Source: DATFVJ01 sp963826515 (GTDB taxonomy: Bacteria > Actinomycetota > Actinomycetes > Streptosporangiales > Streptosporangiaceae). From it: DNA of 64,000 nt. Positions 7,887 to 17,248 of the stretch are shown piece after piece. A program made the translations under genes and the position numbers. The notes beneath the pieces were generated by a model. That model ran no database searches, was not told the DNA's origin, and saw only the letters and a list, made by a program, of their open reading frames with translations. Each line of letters opens with the position of its first letter. Position 1 is the first letter of the stretch. Where the stretch lies: positions 62,001-126,000 of the forward strand of contig CAWGXI010000018.1 in assembly GCA_963826515.1 (NCBI GenBank). Reading direction: 5' to 3'.

Positions 7887-10569
7887 ATGACGGTAGAACA
7901 GATTCGGACGAACCTCCCTCAAGAGCCGAATAGCTTCATCGGGCGCGAGCACGAGCTTGATGAGCTATGCCGGTTCTTGGCCGTAACGCGCGCTCTGACG
8001 CTCTGTGGGACGGGCGGCATCGGAAAGACCCGGCTGGCGCTGCGCATGCTCGCCGCGCTGGCTGACGAATTCCCGGACGGGGTATGGCTGATCGAGCTGG
8101 CTGACCTGCGGCAGCCTGACCTGGTCATCTCCCGCCTGGCGTCGGTCATCGGTGTCGACGAGGAACGTGGCCGCCCGCTTCTGGAGACACTCGCGGACGC
8201 GCTCAAAACGCGTCGTTTGCTCGTCGCGCTCGACAATTGCGAGCACCTGATCGACGCGTGCGCACGCGTGTGCGAGCGGTTGCTCGCCAGCTCGCCAGGG
8301 CTGCGCCTGATCACGACAACCCGCGAGCCGCTCCGCGTGGCAGCCGAGACCGTGTGGCAGGTGCAGCCGCTGACTGTCCCGCCCGCTGACTCGGTTGCGG
8401 TATCCGTAGAGCCCGACCGCTACGAGGCAATCCGGCTGTTTGCCGACCGCGCCGCGGCATCACTTCCTGGTTTCGCCATCGGCCCTGACAACGCGGCCGC
8501 CGCAGCCACGCTCTGCCGCTCGCTCGATGGCATACCGCTGGCGATCGAGCTTGCCGCGGTCTGGGTCCGGGTGCTTTCCGTGGAGCAGATCGCGGCGCGC
8601 CTGGCTGATCGCTTCGGCCTGCTCACCATCGGCGACCGCACCGCACCGCCCCGCCAGCGCACGCTTCGTGCCACCATCGACTGGAGTCACGAACTGCTCA
8701 CTACCAGGGAGCAGGTGCTGCTCCGCCGGTTGTCGGTGTTCGTCGGCTTCTCCCTCGAGATGGCGGAGCAGGTGTGCTCCGATGACAGCCTTCCTGCTGC
8801 CGACATGCTCGACCTGATCGCCGGGCTGGTGGACAAGTCGCTGGTGGTGCTGGAGCCTGAGGCGCTCGGCCAGGCCCGATACCGGCTGCTCGACACTATC
8901 CGCGAGTACGCGGCGGGGCGGCTGGCTGACGCTGGCGAGTCCGCGATCTTCCGGCGCGGGCTGCGCGACTACACGCTGCGTGTGGCGGAGCGGAACCTGG
9001 CGATCGGGATGGCGCAGATCGAGGCGCCTTGGTCGGCGAGGATTGACGTCTTCCGCAGGTACGACGTTGACGCGGGCAACGCATGGCAGGTGCTGAGCTG
9101 GTGCCTGGCGGACGGTGACGCGGAGACTGGACTGCGGATCTGCACGGGGGTCCGGCCGTGCTGGATCGTGCGGGGCTCCTTCGCCGAGGGTGGCGACTGG
9201 CTGGACTCCTTCCTTGCCCTCGATGTGGCTGACGTTCCCCCTGGAGTCCTGGGCCCCGCCCTGGTGGGACGCGCGCAGCTCGCTCTGTCCAGCGACCCGG
9301 CGGCGGCGGAGTCTTTGGCGCAGGAAGGGCTGGAGCTATGCCGCGTCGCGGGTGCGGAGTTCTGGACGGCTGCCGCGCTCAACGTTCTGAGTGAGACCGC
9401 GCTGCACCTGCGGCGGACGGACGAGGCGGCGTCACGCGCGGCTGAAGCGCTGGCGATCGCCCAGGCGGCGGGCGACGGCTGGAACGAGGGATACGCTCTC
9501 GCCACCCGGGCCGCTATTGCCGGGTTGCAGGGCAGGCTTCGTGAGGCGCAGGAGTGCGCGGACGCCTCGATCGCCGTCATGCGCCGTATCGACCATCAAT
9601 GGGGGGTAGCGCGGACACTGCTCGGTCTCGGCGACCTGGCCAGGTTGCGCGGGGACCCGAGCGACGCGCATAACAGCTACCTGCGGGCGCTTCCTATCCT
9701 TCGCGGGATCGATTCCCGGCCGGAAATAGCGCGCTGCCTGGCCGGCCTCGGGCGGGTGGGCCTGGATCAGGGTGAGATCGGCCTGGCGCGCAAGCACCTC
9801 GCCGAGAGCATCAGGCTGAGTCAGTCCACCGGGGCCCGGATCGGCGTGGCCCGGGGACTCGAGGGGTTCGCTGCCCTGGCGATCCTGGAGGATCGGCCTG
9901 AGCAGGCCGTGCGCCTGGCCGCCGCCGCAGCCGCATTGAGGGAGGCGGCAGGCATTCCGCCGCTGTCCGGTGCGCGGACCGAGCGTTACCTGACGCCGGT
10001 GCGCCAGGCTCGGCGAACCGGTCATCGGGCGGCTGTGGGCGCAGGGTTTCGCCATGGCGGCCAATGACGCGGTGGCGCTGGCCCTGCAGCCGCCGCTGCA
10101 CACGGCCCCGCTGGGTGGAGGCGGCTCCGCCGACCCGGCAGGCCCGGCCGGCGCGCCGGATCCGGCCGCAGGCTCGCCGGATCCGGCGGACCCGGCCGGT
10201 CAGCCGGACCGGGCCGGTCTGGCTGGCTCGGCGGATCGGCCGGCCCCGGCCCATCCGGCTGGCTTGGCGGATCGAGGGGCCCCGGCCGACCCGGTGACTG
10301 CCGCCCTGACCGGATCCTGGAAGGTGACAGCGACACCGCCGGGGATGCTCACGCCGCGGGAGCGCGAGATCGTCGCGCTGGTCTGCGCGGGCCGCAGCAA
10401 CAGGGCCATCGCGGAGGAACTGTTCATCAGCCCGGCCACCGCGGCGAGGCACGTCGCCAACATCCTCGCCAAGCTGGGATTCACCTCGCGAATCCAGATC
10501 GCCGCATGGGCGGCCGACAAGCATTTCGATATCGACGGAACCAATGGCGAGGATCGCTCGCGACCTTAG
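7887..10569 (+). pseudogene. LAL-type LuxR-family regulator, split by a +1 frame change near 10005
   Basis: Frame one (7887-10067) encodes an NB-ARC/STAND ATPase: SFIGREHELDELCRFL, Walker A LCGTGGIGKTRLAL, Walker B LLVALDNCEHL, then winged-helix and TPR-like helical repeats. After RYLTPVRQAR the frame drifts into nonsense and stops. Shifting one base near 10005 gives ARLGEPVIGRLWAQGFAMAA, the expected continuation, which leads through a Pro/Ala/Asp-rich linker into a C-terminal LuxR helix-turn-helix (LTPREREIVALVCAGRSNRA, then HVANILAKLGFTSRIQIAAW) ending at 10569. The intact protein would be about 893 residues, typical of the family. As written, the regulator lacks its DNA-binding domain. 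A sequencing error or a real inactivating insertion are both possible. No clear ribosome binding site precedes 7887. Confidence 0.8.
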
Positions 10570-10612
10570 CCTCCAGGCTTCGTGATCTTGAGAAGCGCCC
10601 TTGTCCACGGCG

Positions 10613-10970
10613 TCACATCCAGCCGGGCCACGCCACGATGCCAGATGCCACCTGGGCGAACGCGAGAATAAACAAGCTCACACCGGCAGCACGATAATTA
10701 CCGGCAACGGCAGCCAGATTCTTCAACAAGATCCGAAAATGGTGGCGGGCCGTACCCGTAGCCCCAATGGTGCCATGGCCCGTGCCCACACCAGCAGTGC
10801 CCCATGCCACGCCTCCCTCAGCCCTTCACGCAGGGATCCGGCGACAGCAACCCGCCAGAACCCCGTCACTTGCTCCAGGCCTCTTCTGATATCCAGGATT
10901 TCCAGCGCAGAGCGGTTGTTCAGGGGCCTAAGGTCCCATCGGCGCAGGAATTCGTCCCTCCGCGCCAGGC
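10613..10970 (-). pseudogene. Gene remnant of unknown family in two frames
   Basis: On the minus strand one frame has ALEILDIRRGLEQVTGFWRV and REAWHGALLVWARAMAP; the neighbouring frame continues as RILLKNLAAVAGNYRAAGV and a hydrophobic end reaching GIVAWPGWM and a stop at 10613. The parts are consistent with one membrane-associated protein broken by a frame change near 10770, but I recognise no family. Confidence 0.25.
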
Positions 10971-11081
10971 GCACGCGGGGCAGGCGCCGGTGACCTCAAG
11001 TTCATGTTCAATGCCGCGGTAGCCGTGCTCAGCGGCGACCCATGCTATCCACCCTTTCACAGCGGGGCTAGCGATCTCGGC
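10971..11081 (-). pseudogene. C-terminal piece of a Fur-family metalloregulator
   Basis: The minus-strand frame contains SPAVKGWIAWVAAEHGY followed by HELEVTGACPAC. This matches the end of the dimerisation domain of Fur/Zur proteins, where a G-(F/Y)-x-x-x-x-H-x-(L/V)-E-x-x-G-x-C-x-x-C pattern holds structural and metal ligands. The DNA-binding half is absent, so only a fragment remains. Confidence 0.5.
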
Positions 11082-11215
11082 GGTGCGGCCCGCCGCAGCA
11101 CGTGATCCCGGACCGCCTTGTCCCTTCGATGTCGACACCAGCGTTCCCGACGACGCCGAATTGTGGAACGGGTTCTCGGGGTCGGCCGTGCGTGACCAAC
11201 AAAACCGGCTCGTCG

Positions 11216-11392
11216 GACCTCGGCTGGCAGGACACAGTCCTCTGGTTGGACGACCCCGACAAGTACCTCGCTCGCGGTCTGGACCTTGGGACGCTGGGAA
11301 GGGTTCTCGGCGACGATCCGACCGTCGTGGTCATGGCAACCATGCGTACGAGTCAACTGGAGGCCCGCCGGAGTGAGGAGTCCCGCGCGGTC
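11216..11392 (+). pseudogene. NTPase fragment (Walker B region)
   Basis: The frame reads VLWLDDPDKYLARGLDLGTL and then DPTVVVMATMRTSQLEARR. A hydrophobic run ending in LDDxxKYL followed by a strand with VVxATxR resembles the Walker B and sensor I region of STAND/AAA-type ATPases found in actinobacterial TPR proteins. No Walker A or upstream domain is present. Remnant. Confidence 0.4.
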
Positions 11393-11423
11393 GCTGCCGG
11401 CCGCCACCACGACTTCATGTCCG

Positions 11424-11909
11424 CGCACCGGCAGGGCCGCGAAACCCGCAAATACCGGGGCATCGCCATCGCCATCTGCGGCGGGGGGCGCTGATCGCCG
11501 GGCTGGTGCTGTGGCTGGTGGCGCCGCACTGGATCTGGCTGCTGCTCGCCGGCGCCGCCGTCCCGCCGCTGGCCCGGGCCGGCGGGCCGGAGACCAAGCG
11601 CATCATCGAGCAGGCCATCGTGCCCGCCGAGGTGCAGCCACCGGACCCGGATGTGATCACCCGGGCGCTCGGTGCGCTCGGCATCGCCAAAATCGACCAG
11701 GCTATCCGGGACGGCCGCGGCCTTAGTTTCCCTCCCCGGTCCGTGAAGACGGGCCAGGGTGGCCGGCCGAGGTCGACCTGCCCTACGAGGTCACCGCCAC
11801 CATGGTGATCGAGCTGCGGGACCGGCTCGCCTCCGGACTGCGGCGCCCCCTCGGCGCGGTCTGGCCGGAGCCCGTCGACGACGAGCACACCGGCCGCCTC
11901 GAGCTGTGA
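11424..11909 (+). pseudogene. TraB/FtsK-like conjugative DNA translocase fragment, frameshifted
   Basis: Three frames in series read as one protein: RKYRGIAIAICGGG, then LVLWLVAPHWIWLLLAGAAV and PPDPDVITRALGALGIAKI, then DLPYEVTATMVIELRDRLAS and RRPLGAVWPEPVDDEHTGRL before a stop. I recognise this as the membrane segment and following region of FtsK/SpoIIIE-type transfer proteins of actinomycete integrative conjugative elements. The ATPase motor (Walker motifs) is missing. Frame changes lie near 11495 and 11750. Confidence 0.55.
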
Positions 11910-11910
11910 G

Positions 11911-12170
11911 TGGGCACGTGCCACCAGGTGATGAGCCGGCCGCCGACGACGAACACGCCCCAGGCGGCCCAGCCGGTGGATTTGAGCGCGTAGGAGGGGC
12001 GCGCAGCCCGTGGTATGCGGCGCGGTGCGCGTGCAGGGCAGCGCGCAGCACGATGTGGTGTTTGGTAATTTCCCAGCTGCGCCAGTGCTCCGGGATGAGC
12101 GGCCGCCGTTTGGGGGTGGTCAGGTCCGCGTAGATCCGCTTCGCGCCGGTGCCGGCTTGAACCGCTCGCC
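11911..12170 (-). pseudogene. Membrane-segment fragment, probably from the same conjugative translocase, inverted
   Basis: The minus strand encodes TPKRRPLIPEHWRSWEITKH and, after a frame change, SYALKSTGWAAWGVFVVGG and LITWWHVP, a membrane helix followed by a Trp-rich turn. This looks like the N-terminal membrane region of AICE TraB proteins. Its sense is opposite to the translocase fragment that ends two bases away, which would place an inversion junction near 11910. Assignment is tentative. Confidence 0.35.
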
Positions 12171-12199
12171 TATATCCTCGGTGGCTGCAGAGAACCGTG

Positions 12200-12480
12200 G
12201 CTGAGCGCAGGAGCAGGGCCGCGTGGAGCGGGCCGCCGCTCGCCGCGGCGTCCGCGACCGGGCGATCGTCGCGACGAAGCACGTGGCCGCCTGGTTCAAT
12301 GAGCGCTACCCACGACGGCCCACTGTGGACCGGGCAACGTGGCCGGCTCACCATCTCAGGGATCACCCAGGTCATCCTGGCCGTCGGCGAGGACGCCGGA
12401 ATCCCCGGACTACGCCCCCACCGGCTCCGCCACACCTGCGCCACCCGCCAGTTTGCCAAGGCGGCGCCGACTGGCTGTAA
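12200..12480 (+). pseudogene. Tyrosine recombinase (integrase) C-terminal fragment
   Basis: Pieces in different frames include VAAWFNERYP and GPLWTGQRGRLTISGITQVI followed by AGIPGLRPHRLRHTCATRQF. The last contains the H-x-L-R-H box of tyrosine recombinases; the C-terminal catalytic tyrosine is lost because the sequence breaks off after RQFAKAAP. With the adjacent translocase pieces it suggests the decayed end of an integrative element. Confidence 0.6.
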
Positions 12481-12711
12481 GTCTGTCCAGGTTTCGCGCA
12501 GCACACCGTCCACGACATCCAATACGTGACGACAACCCGTGTTCAAGGCATCAAAGCTTTTGCCGCCATCCAGGTAGACGGGATGGTTCGCCCATTCATC
12601 GGCCATGTGGTCATCGGCGAGGAACACCTGATGAGCGGGGGGCAGGTGGCTTAGCAGCGCGGTGACCATCCGGCGCTGCAAAGCTAGCGGGCCGGCCTGG
12701 CCGCCGATCAC
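12480..12711 (-). pseudogene. Gene fragment of unknown family
   Basis: A minus-strand frame reads LLSHLPPAHQVFLADDHMAD, HPVYLDGGKSFDALNTGCR and VLDVVDGVLRETWTDLQP. It looks protein-like (acidic and hydrophobic alternation, conserved-looking YLDGG) but begins and ends in unrelated sequence. It could be part of a DDE transposase because a transposase-like piece adjoins it; I cannot confirm that. Confidence 0.25.
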
Positions 12712-12726
12712 GCCCAGGCGCTGGCG

Positions 12727-13387
12727 CTAGGCCCGCAGGCCCGGCAGCTGGCTCAACCCGGTCACAAGCCCCGCGTCGGCGGGCGCCAGGTGCCCGGCCT
12801 GCTCGAGGGTCAGCGCCCCCAGCGTGAACGACATCGCGGTGGCGTTGAGCACCGCCAGGTCGGCGGCGCCGTCGGCGCCGGCCAGGCCGCAGCCGGCCGC
12901 CAGGATGCCGGCCGCGCCGATCGCCGAGGTGAACGCGTGCGTGAGCATCGCCGCGGCGTACCGGCACCGGTATGCCGCCGTGGCGGCCGGCTGAGCGTGG
13001 TACGGCCGGCCCGGCGACGCGCCGTTCCCGCCCCCGACCCTCTCCTCCGGGGCCTGTCCCGCCGGTGCCGGGTCCTCCTCCGCGGTGTGGTCCTCCGCCG
13101 GCGTGACGGCGTGTTCTGCCGCGCTGGCCCGCGACGGTGCTGCCGCCGTCGTCGGCGGCGGCGGGCAGCTCGTCTTGCGGGTACAGCGGCCCGTGGCTGC
13201 CGAGCACGGCGACGATCAGGGGCCGGGACACGCCGAGCCGGCGGGCGATCTCGCCGTGGGTGACCCCGGCCCCGGCCCACAGCCGCGCCAGCCGGGTCTG
13301 CGCGGGGGTCAGCGCGGCCGGCCGGCCGCGCTTGCGGGCCAGCCCCGCGGAGCCATGCTGGCGGTAGGCGCCGCGGATCCGGGACAC
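12727..13387 (-). pseudogene. Transposase-like remnant with HTH, frameshifted
   Basis: The N-terminal frame reads GSAGLARKRGRPAALTPAQT and then VTHGEIARRLGVSRPLIVAV, a helix-turn-helix of the kind found at the start of DDE transposases. A later frame reads MLTHAFTSAIGAAGILAAG and ends at 12727. The middle is out of frame. The order fits one large actinobacterial transposase-like protein of which the N-terminal quarter survives. No inverted repeats were identified. Confidence 0.4.
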
Positions 13388-13394
13388 CTGGCCA

Positions 13395-13832
13395 TCACGC
13401 TGCTCGCGGGAGGACGTCCCGGAAAGACCCGCCAGTCAGGATGCGCGCAAAGAGGTTTACGGCACATTCTGTCCAAAGCCCCGCCTGCGCCTCCCGCGGC
13501 TTCGCCGGATGATCATAGGATGGTACAAACGCGAGGATCAGGGCGCCGGCGACCGCGCCGATGATGGTGCCGATGCCGCGCTGCAGCGCCCGGCCGAACA
13601 CCGGGCCGAAATCTGGCTTGAGCACGATCGCGACAGTGAGAACCACCCAATACGACCGCTGGATGGTCAGCACGGCCCAGCCGCGGCCATGGATGAGGCC
13701 GCCAATCGTGATCCCGGCCGCACCACCAAACACCGCGCAAGCCGCTATCCGCCTGACCCGGGTGGGGTAGCCGCCTTCGCGGTCCACCACCGTGACGGGC
13801 AGGCCGCCCATGGCGCGCCCATAGCGTGTCAA
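13395..13832 (-). pseudogene. FUSC-family permease, internal fragment
   Basis: The frame contains GITIGGLIHGRGWAVLTIQR, YWVVLTVAIVLKPDFGPVFG and RALQRGIGTIIGAVAGALIL. This is the core of fusaric-acid-resistance-type (FUSC) aromatic acid exporters, where a membrane helix with YW-x-x-(L/I)-T and a K-x-D-x-G-x-x-x-x-R-x-x-x-R motif is typical. Family members are several hundred residues long; here both ends are missing and the frame runs into unrelated codons before 13395. It borders the transposase-like remnant, which may have truncated it. Confidence 0.65.
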
Positions 13833-13999
13833 GGACCGCGTGCCGGGATGATTGCGGGCGTACCGCGTTGACCTGCATGTTCACCTGCACCGGGCGAGGT
13901 GAAACCGGTCGGAACGGGCAGGGTGAAGGGTGCGGCGTGCCGTGCCAGTTAGGTGAATCACGGGGAAGCCTGCGTGGCGCGCCCGATCGGGGGCATGTC

Positions 14000-15052
14000 A
14001 TGCGCAAAACCGCGATCTCCTGCGGTGTGGTTGGGGTGATCTTCCTCGTCGCCGCGGCGCTGCTCGCATTCTGGATAACCCCCAAGCTCATCGCCCGCCT
14101 GCCGAGCGACTCCAACACCACCCGAACCTACGACGGCCAGATCCGCAGCCTGGTGAATCCGGTCGCTCTGCAGCAGGGCAACTTCGCCGCGGCGGTAAGG
14201 GTCGGGCTCGCGGAGACGCTGCGCCGCCAGGTCCAGGTGCTGCAGACGTCGGGCAATACCGCTCTGGTACGAGATGCGAGGAAGGCCACCGCCTCCGGTC
14301 AGCAGATCGGCGCGATCACCTCGCAGTACGCCCTCGACAGGCGCAGCCTTGAGGCGACGGCTAGTCATCCGGGCAGCTGGACCGTTACCAACGCCAAGGG
14401 CCTCACGGTCAGCTGGCCGTTCGGAGCGAAACAGCAGAACTACACCGGATGGGTCGACTACACCCAGACGACCACTCAGCTGAGGTACGTCAGGCAGGAG
14501 CAGCACGGCGGCGTGAACACCTACGTGTATCAGTCGGCCGTCCCGGCCACGTTGATCAAGAATCCGCAGGTGCTGCAGGGTTTGCCGATGGCGTTGCCTG
14601 TCACCGTGATCGAGGGCGCAGGCAAGGCTGGCCTGATTCCGCCGAGCCTGCTCACCAGCCTCGCGAAGGCATTCCCGCACGCGGCCCAGATCCCACTCGG
14701 CTACACGTATGAGAGCACGAGCACCTACTGGGTCGCGCCGGCCACCGGGATCGTCGTCGACATCAGCACCAGTGAGAAGCAGACGGGGGGAGTCGCCATC
14801 CCGGGCGGGAAGATCATTCCAGCGCTCCCGGTGCTTGTCGACAGCTACAAGGGCAGCCAGGCCAGCGTGCAGGCGGCCGCCACCGACGCGAAGAACGGCG
14901 GTAACACCATCCAGACGATCGGCACGACGGTGCCGATCGTGGCCGCCGCCATCGGCCTTGTGCTTGTCGTCATTGCCGTCATCCTCTGGATGCGCGGCCG
15001 CAGGCGTGGGGTTCCCGAGGTTGCGCCGCCGCCCGCCGACGTGCCTGCCTGA
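14000..15052 (+). CDS. DUF3068 membrane-anchored protein
   Basis: 350 residues from ATG 14000 (GGGGG upstream). An N-terminal membrane helix (CGVVGVIFLVAAALLAFWIT) precedes a large extracytoplasmic beta-rich region and a second helix near the C-terminus (VPIVAAAIGLVLVVIAVILW) followed by a short basic tail. This two-helix layout and the YESTSTYWVAPATGIVVDIS segment (the YW-x-x-x-x-x-G-x-x-x-D pattern) fit the DUF3068 (PorA-like) family common in actinobacteria. Biochemical role unknown; it faces the cell envelope. The open frame begins earlier at 13826, but that part has no support. Confidence 0.85.
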   Translation: MRKTAISCGVVGVIFLVAAALLAFWITPKLIARLPSDSNTTRTYDGQIRSLVNPVALQQGNFAAAVRVGLAETLRRQVQVLQTSGNTALVRDARKATASGQQIGAITSQYALDRRSLEATASHPGSWTVTNAKGLTVSWPFGAKQQNYTGWVDYTQTTTQLRYVRQEQHGGVNTYVYQSAVPATLIKNPQVLQGLPMALPVTVIEGAGKAGLIPPSLLTSLAKAFPHAAQIPLGYTYESTSTYWVAPATGIVVDISTSEKQTGGVAIPGGKIIPALPVLVDSYKGSQASVQAAATDAKNGGNTIQTIGTTVPIVAAAIGLVLVVIAVILWMRGRRRGVPEVAPPPADVPA

Positions 15053-15452
15053 GCCGGTGCACGGCCTGCGGCCCGAGACGAGACTGGGCTCCAGCGGGCA
15101 CGCGGAAAGTTGTCTCCGGCCCGGTGGCACCCAGCCCTGGGCCAACCGAAACAGCGGCGCGCTGTCTACCGCCCGCTGGCCGTGACTGCCCGGCGCCCCG
15201 GCCGTGTGCCAGCCCTAGGACCCAGCGTCCATCGCAAACGGCCTCAACCGGGCCAACGGGTACCGATGGTGGCAGGTCACCTGCGCCTTCCAGCCGGCCG
15301 CTGCCTCTGAGCGCCTGGGACAGGCTGCGCAAGTCGCCTTCGGCAGAGAAGAGTCCTGCTCAGGGCAACCAAGCCCGCGCGGTCCCTCGGCCAGTCGTGG
15401 GGCTTGGCCCGGTGGCGGGCTGTGGCCCGGTGGCTTCGCTGCCCAGGTGGGT
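15053..15452. other. Gene-free stretch
   Basis: Intergenic DNA between the DUF3068 gene and the end of a minus-strand cluster. Two short cccggtggc repeats occur near 15407-15432. No gene, hairpin or promoter could be supported. Confidence 0.5.
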
Positions 15453-15992
15453 TCAGCGGCGGGGCAGCAGCAGTAGCGGGGCAGCCGCGACGCCGAGCGC
15501 TGCGAGCACCCCGAGCGCCCGTAGCCATAGCCAGGCTGGCGCGTGCTCGCCGAGCAGCACCGTCACCGCGGCCAGCGGTAGCGCCAGGCCCAGGGTCAGG
15601 CCGAGCCGCCGCGCGTGCATGCTGAACAGTTCCCGCTCGACGCCTGCCTGCACAGGGACCGTTGTTGCCAGGGCATACAGCGTGTGGATGACCCAGAGGG
15701 CTGCCCCGAGGCTCACCGCACCTGCCAGCCGTGCCGCCGGTCCGGCCGGGGCTGAGGCGACCGCGTAGGCGGCGGCGAGCAGCGCCAGTGTGGCGCCCGT
15801 CCACGGCCAGGCAGGGGCGACTGCGCCGAGCACGCCCGCGAACGCGGCCAGCGCGGACAGGACCGCGACGCTGGGCGACGGGTTGGCGCCCAGGATCGCG
15901 AGACCGGTGACCAACGCAAGGCCGCACGCTGCTACCCGGATGCCAAGCGCGGCGCGCGTTGTCCCGAGCCTGCGCAGCGTAGGAAACCTCAT
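15453..15992 (-). CDS. Integral membrane protein at the end of the MoxR/DUF58 cluster
   Basis: 179 residues from the ATG at 15992, which overlaps the DUF58 stop by four bases (ATGA). About five to six hydrophobic segments, for example AVLSALAAFAGVLGAVAP and LWLRALGVLAALGVAAAPLL, with a basic turn ELFSMHARRLGLTLG between them. No family is recognised; small multi-pass proteins accompany MoxR-DUF58 genes in many actinomycetes and are thought to act with them at the envelope. Translational coupling to the DUF58 gene supports a shared role. Confidence 0.7.
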   Translation of the reverse strand: MRFPTLRRLGTTRAALGIRVAACGLALVTGLAILGANPSPSVAVLSALAAFAGVLGAVAPAWPWTGATLALLAAAYAVASAPAGPAARLAGAVSLGAALWVIHTLYALATTVPVQAGVERELFSMHARRLGLTLGLALPLAAVTVLLGEHAPAWLWLRALGVLAALGVAAAPLLLLPRR

Positions 15993-17119
15993 CGCAGCGC
16001 CGGTCTCGGGGCGGCGGCCATCCGGGCGAGATCGTGCAACACGGCGTCCAGGCTGCCCGGGCCATCCCACCGCACGACGGGCACGCCCAGGTCGCCGAGC
16101 CGCTCGATCACCATCTGCCGTTCGAGCAGCCACAGCCGCCTTGCGACCTCGCCAAGCTGGTCCTCGGAATCGGGTAGCGCACCGCCGGGCAGGGTGTCCA
16201 CCGCGAGCACTGCCGCGCCGCGGCGGCGCAGCACCGCGAGATGGCCTGCCGCCTGCTCGTCGAGCAGCGGCGTGAGCGCGATGACGAGTGCGCGAGCCGT
16301 TCGCAGGCCAGCCAGCCATCCCGTGGCCGCAGGCGCCGCCGCGGACAGTGGCGGGCGGACGTCGAGCAGCCATTCGCGGGCGCTGGCGAGCTGACGGCGA
16401 CCGGCCGCGGGCTCGAGCGTGCGGTTCTTCCCTCCGTACTCGACCAGGCCGACCTTGTCGCCAGCGGCGAGATAGTGCTCGGTGATTCCGGCGGCGAGCC
16501 GCACCGCGACGTCGAGGATGGCCGAGCCAGGCGGACCGGCGTTGTGCAGCGAGTCGATGAGGACGAGCACCTCGGCTGCGCGGTCCGTGAGCGTCGCGTT
16601 GACCTGCAGATCTCGGGTTCGCAGCGTGGCGCGCCAGTTGATGCGTCGGGGCCGGTCGCCGGGGCCGAAGGGCCGCGTGCCTGCGAACTCAACCCCGGGG
16701 CCGACGATCCTGGAGCGGTGCCCGCCCCCGTAGACGAGGGCCCGCGGCACCGCCTCGCCGGCCTGGAAAGACTCGATCCCCGGCATGACCGTGATCGTGA
16801 CAGGCGGCACGCCGACAAGCGGAGCGCTCTGGCTCAGCAGCCCCACGCCGTATGCGCGCACGACGACAGGTCCGATATGCGTCCTTCCCCAGTGGCCGGC
16901 CCGCAGCCGCAGGCGCACGGTGGCCGGCGTTCCCGCGGTTACGGACGTCACCCGTGACAGCGGCGCCCCGGCCGCCAGGAATGTGGGCGCGGCTAGCACG
17001 ACCCGGACCGCGTCCAGGTCGGTGTCGGCGCTGAGCGTGACGGTCGCCTCGATGACGTCGTGTTCACGGACCTGGACTGCCGACAGGCGCAGCGTGGTCC
17101 TTGGTGGCCGGGCGTGCAC
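15989..17119 (-). CDS. DUF58 domain protein (MoxR-associated)
   Basis: 376 residues if started at GTG 17119. The core signature is GVEFAGTRPFGPGDRPRRIN followed by WRATLRTRDLQVNATLTDRA, then a von Willebrand A-like region with VLVLIDSLHNAGPPGSA. DUF58 proteins are membrane-anchored, usually with two N-terminal helices; here those helices (LAAGLVVVGLAIG and LAAPFLIGLALAAGR) are encoded in frame upstream of 17119, up to a TGA at 17249, without an ATG, GTG or TTG. The true start is therefore uncertain and may lie in another frame upstream, with a frame change near 17235. Paired with MoxR ATPases in protein-complex assembly or envelope functions (general family knowledge). Confidence 0.82.
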   Translation of the reverse strand: MHARPPRTTLRLSAVQVREHDVIEATVTLSADTDLDAVRVVLAAPTFLAAGAPLSRVTSVTAGTPATVRLRLRAGHWGRTHIGPVVVRAYGVGLLSQSAPLVGVPPVTITVMPGIESFQAGEAVPRALVYGGGHRSRIVGPGVEFAGTRPFGPGDRPRRINWRATLRTRDLQVNATLTDRAAEVLVLIDSLHNAGPPGSAILDVAVRLAAGITEHYLAAGDKVGLVEYGGKNRTLEPAAGRRQLASAREWLLDVRPPLSAAAPAATGWLAGLRTARALVIALTPLLDEQAAGHLAVLRRRGAAVLAVDTLPGGALPDSEDQLGEVARRLWLLERQMVIERLGDLGVPVVRWDGPGSLDAVLHDLARMAAAPRPALR

Positions 17120-17248
17120 GCGGCCCGCGGCGAGCGCCAGGCCGATGAGGAAGGGTGCGGCAAGCGCGACCAGGTCGGCCCGGCCGATCGCGAGCCCGAC
17201 GACGACCAGGCCGGCGGCGAGGACAGCGCATCGCCGCTGTTGCCGGGC

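Noticed and set aside
12790..13564. Plus-strand frames opposite the transposase-like relic
   Set aside because: Repetitive Arg/Gly/Ala sequence, no domain; the minus strand carries the recognisable HTH.
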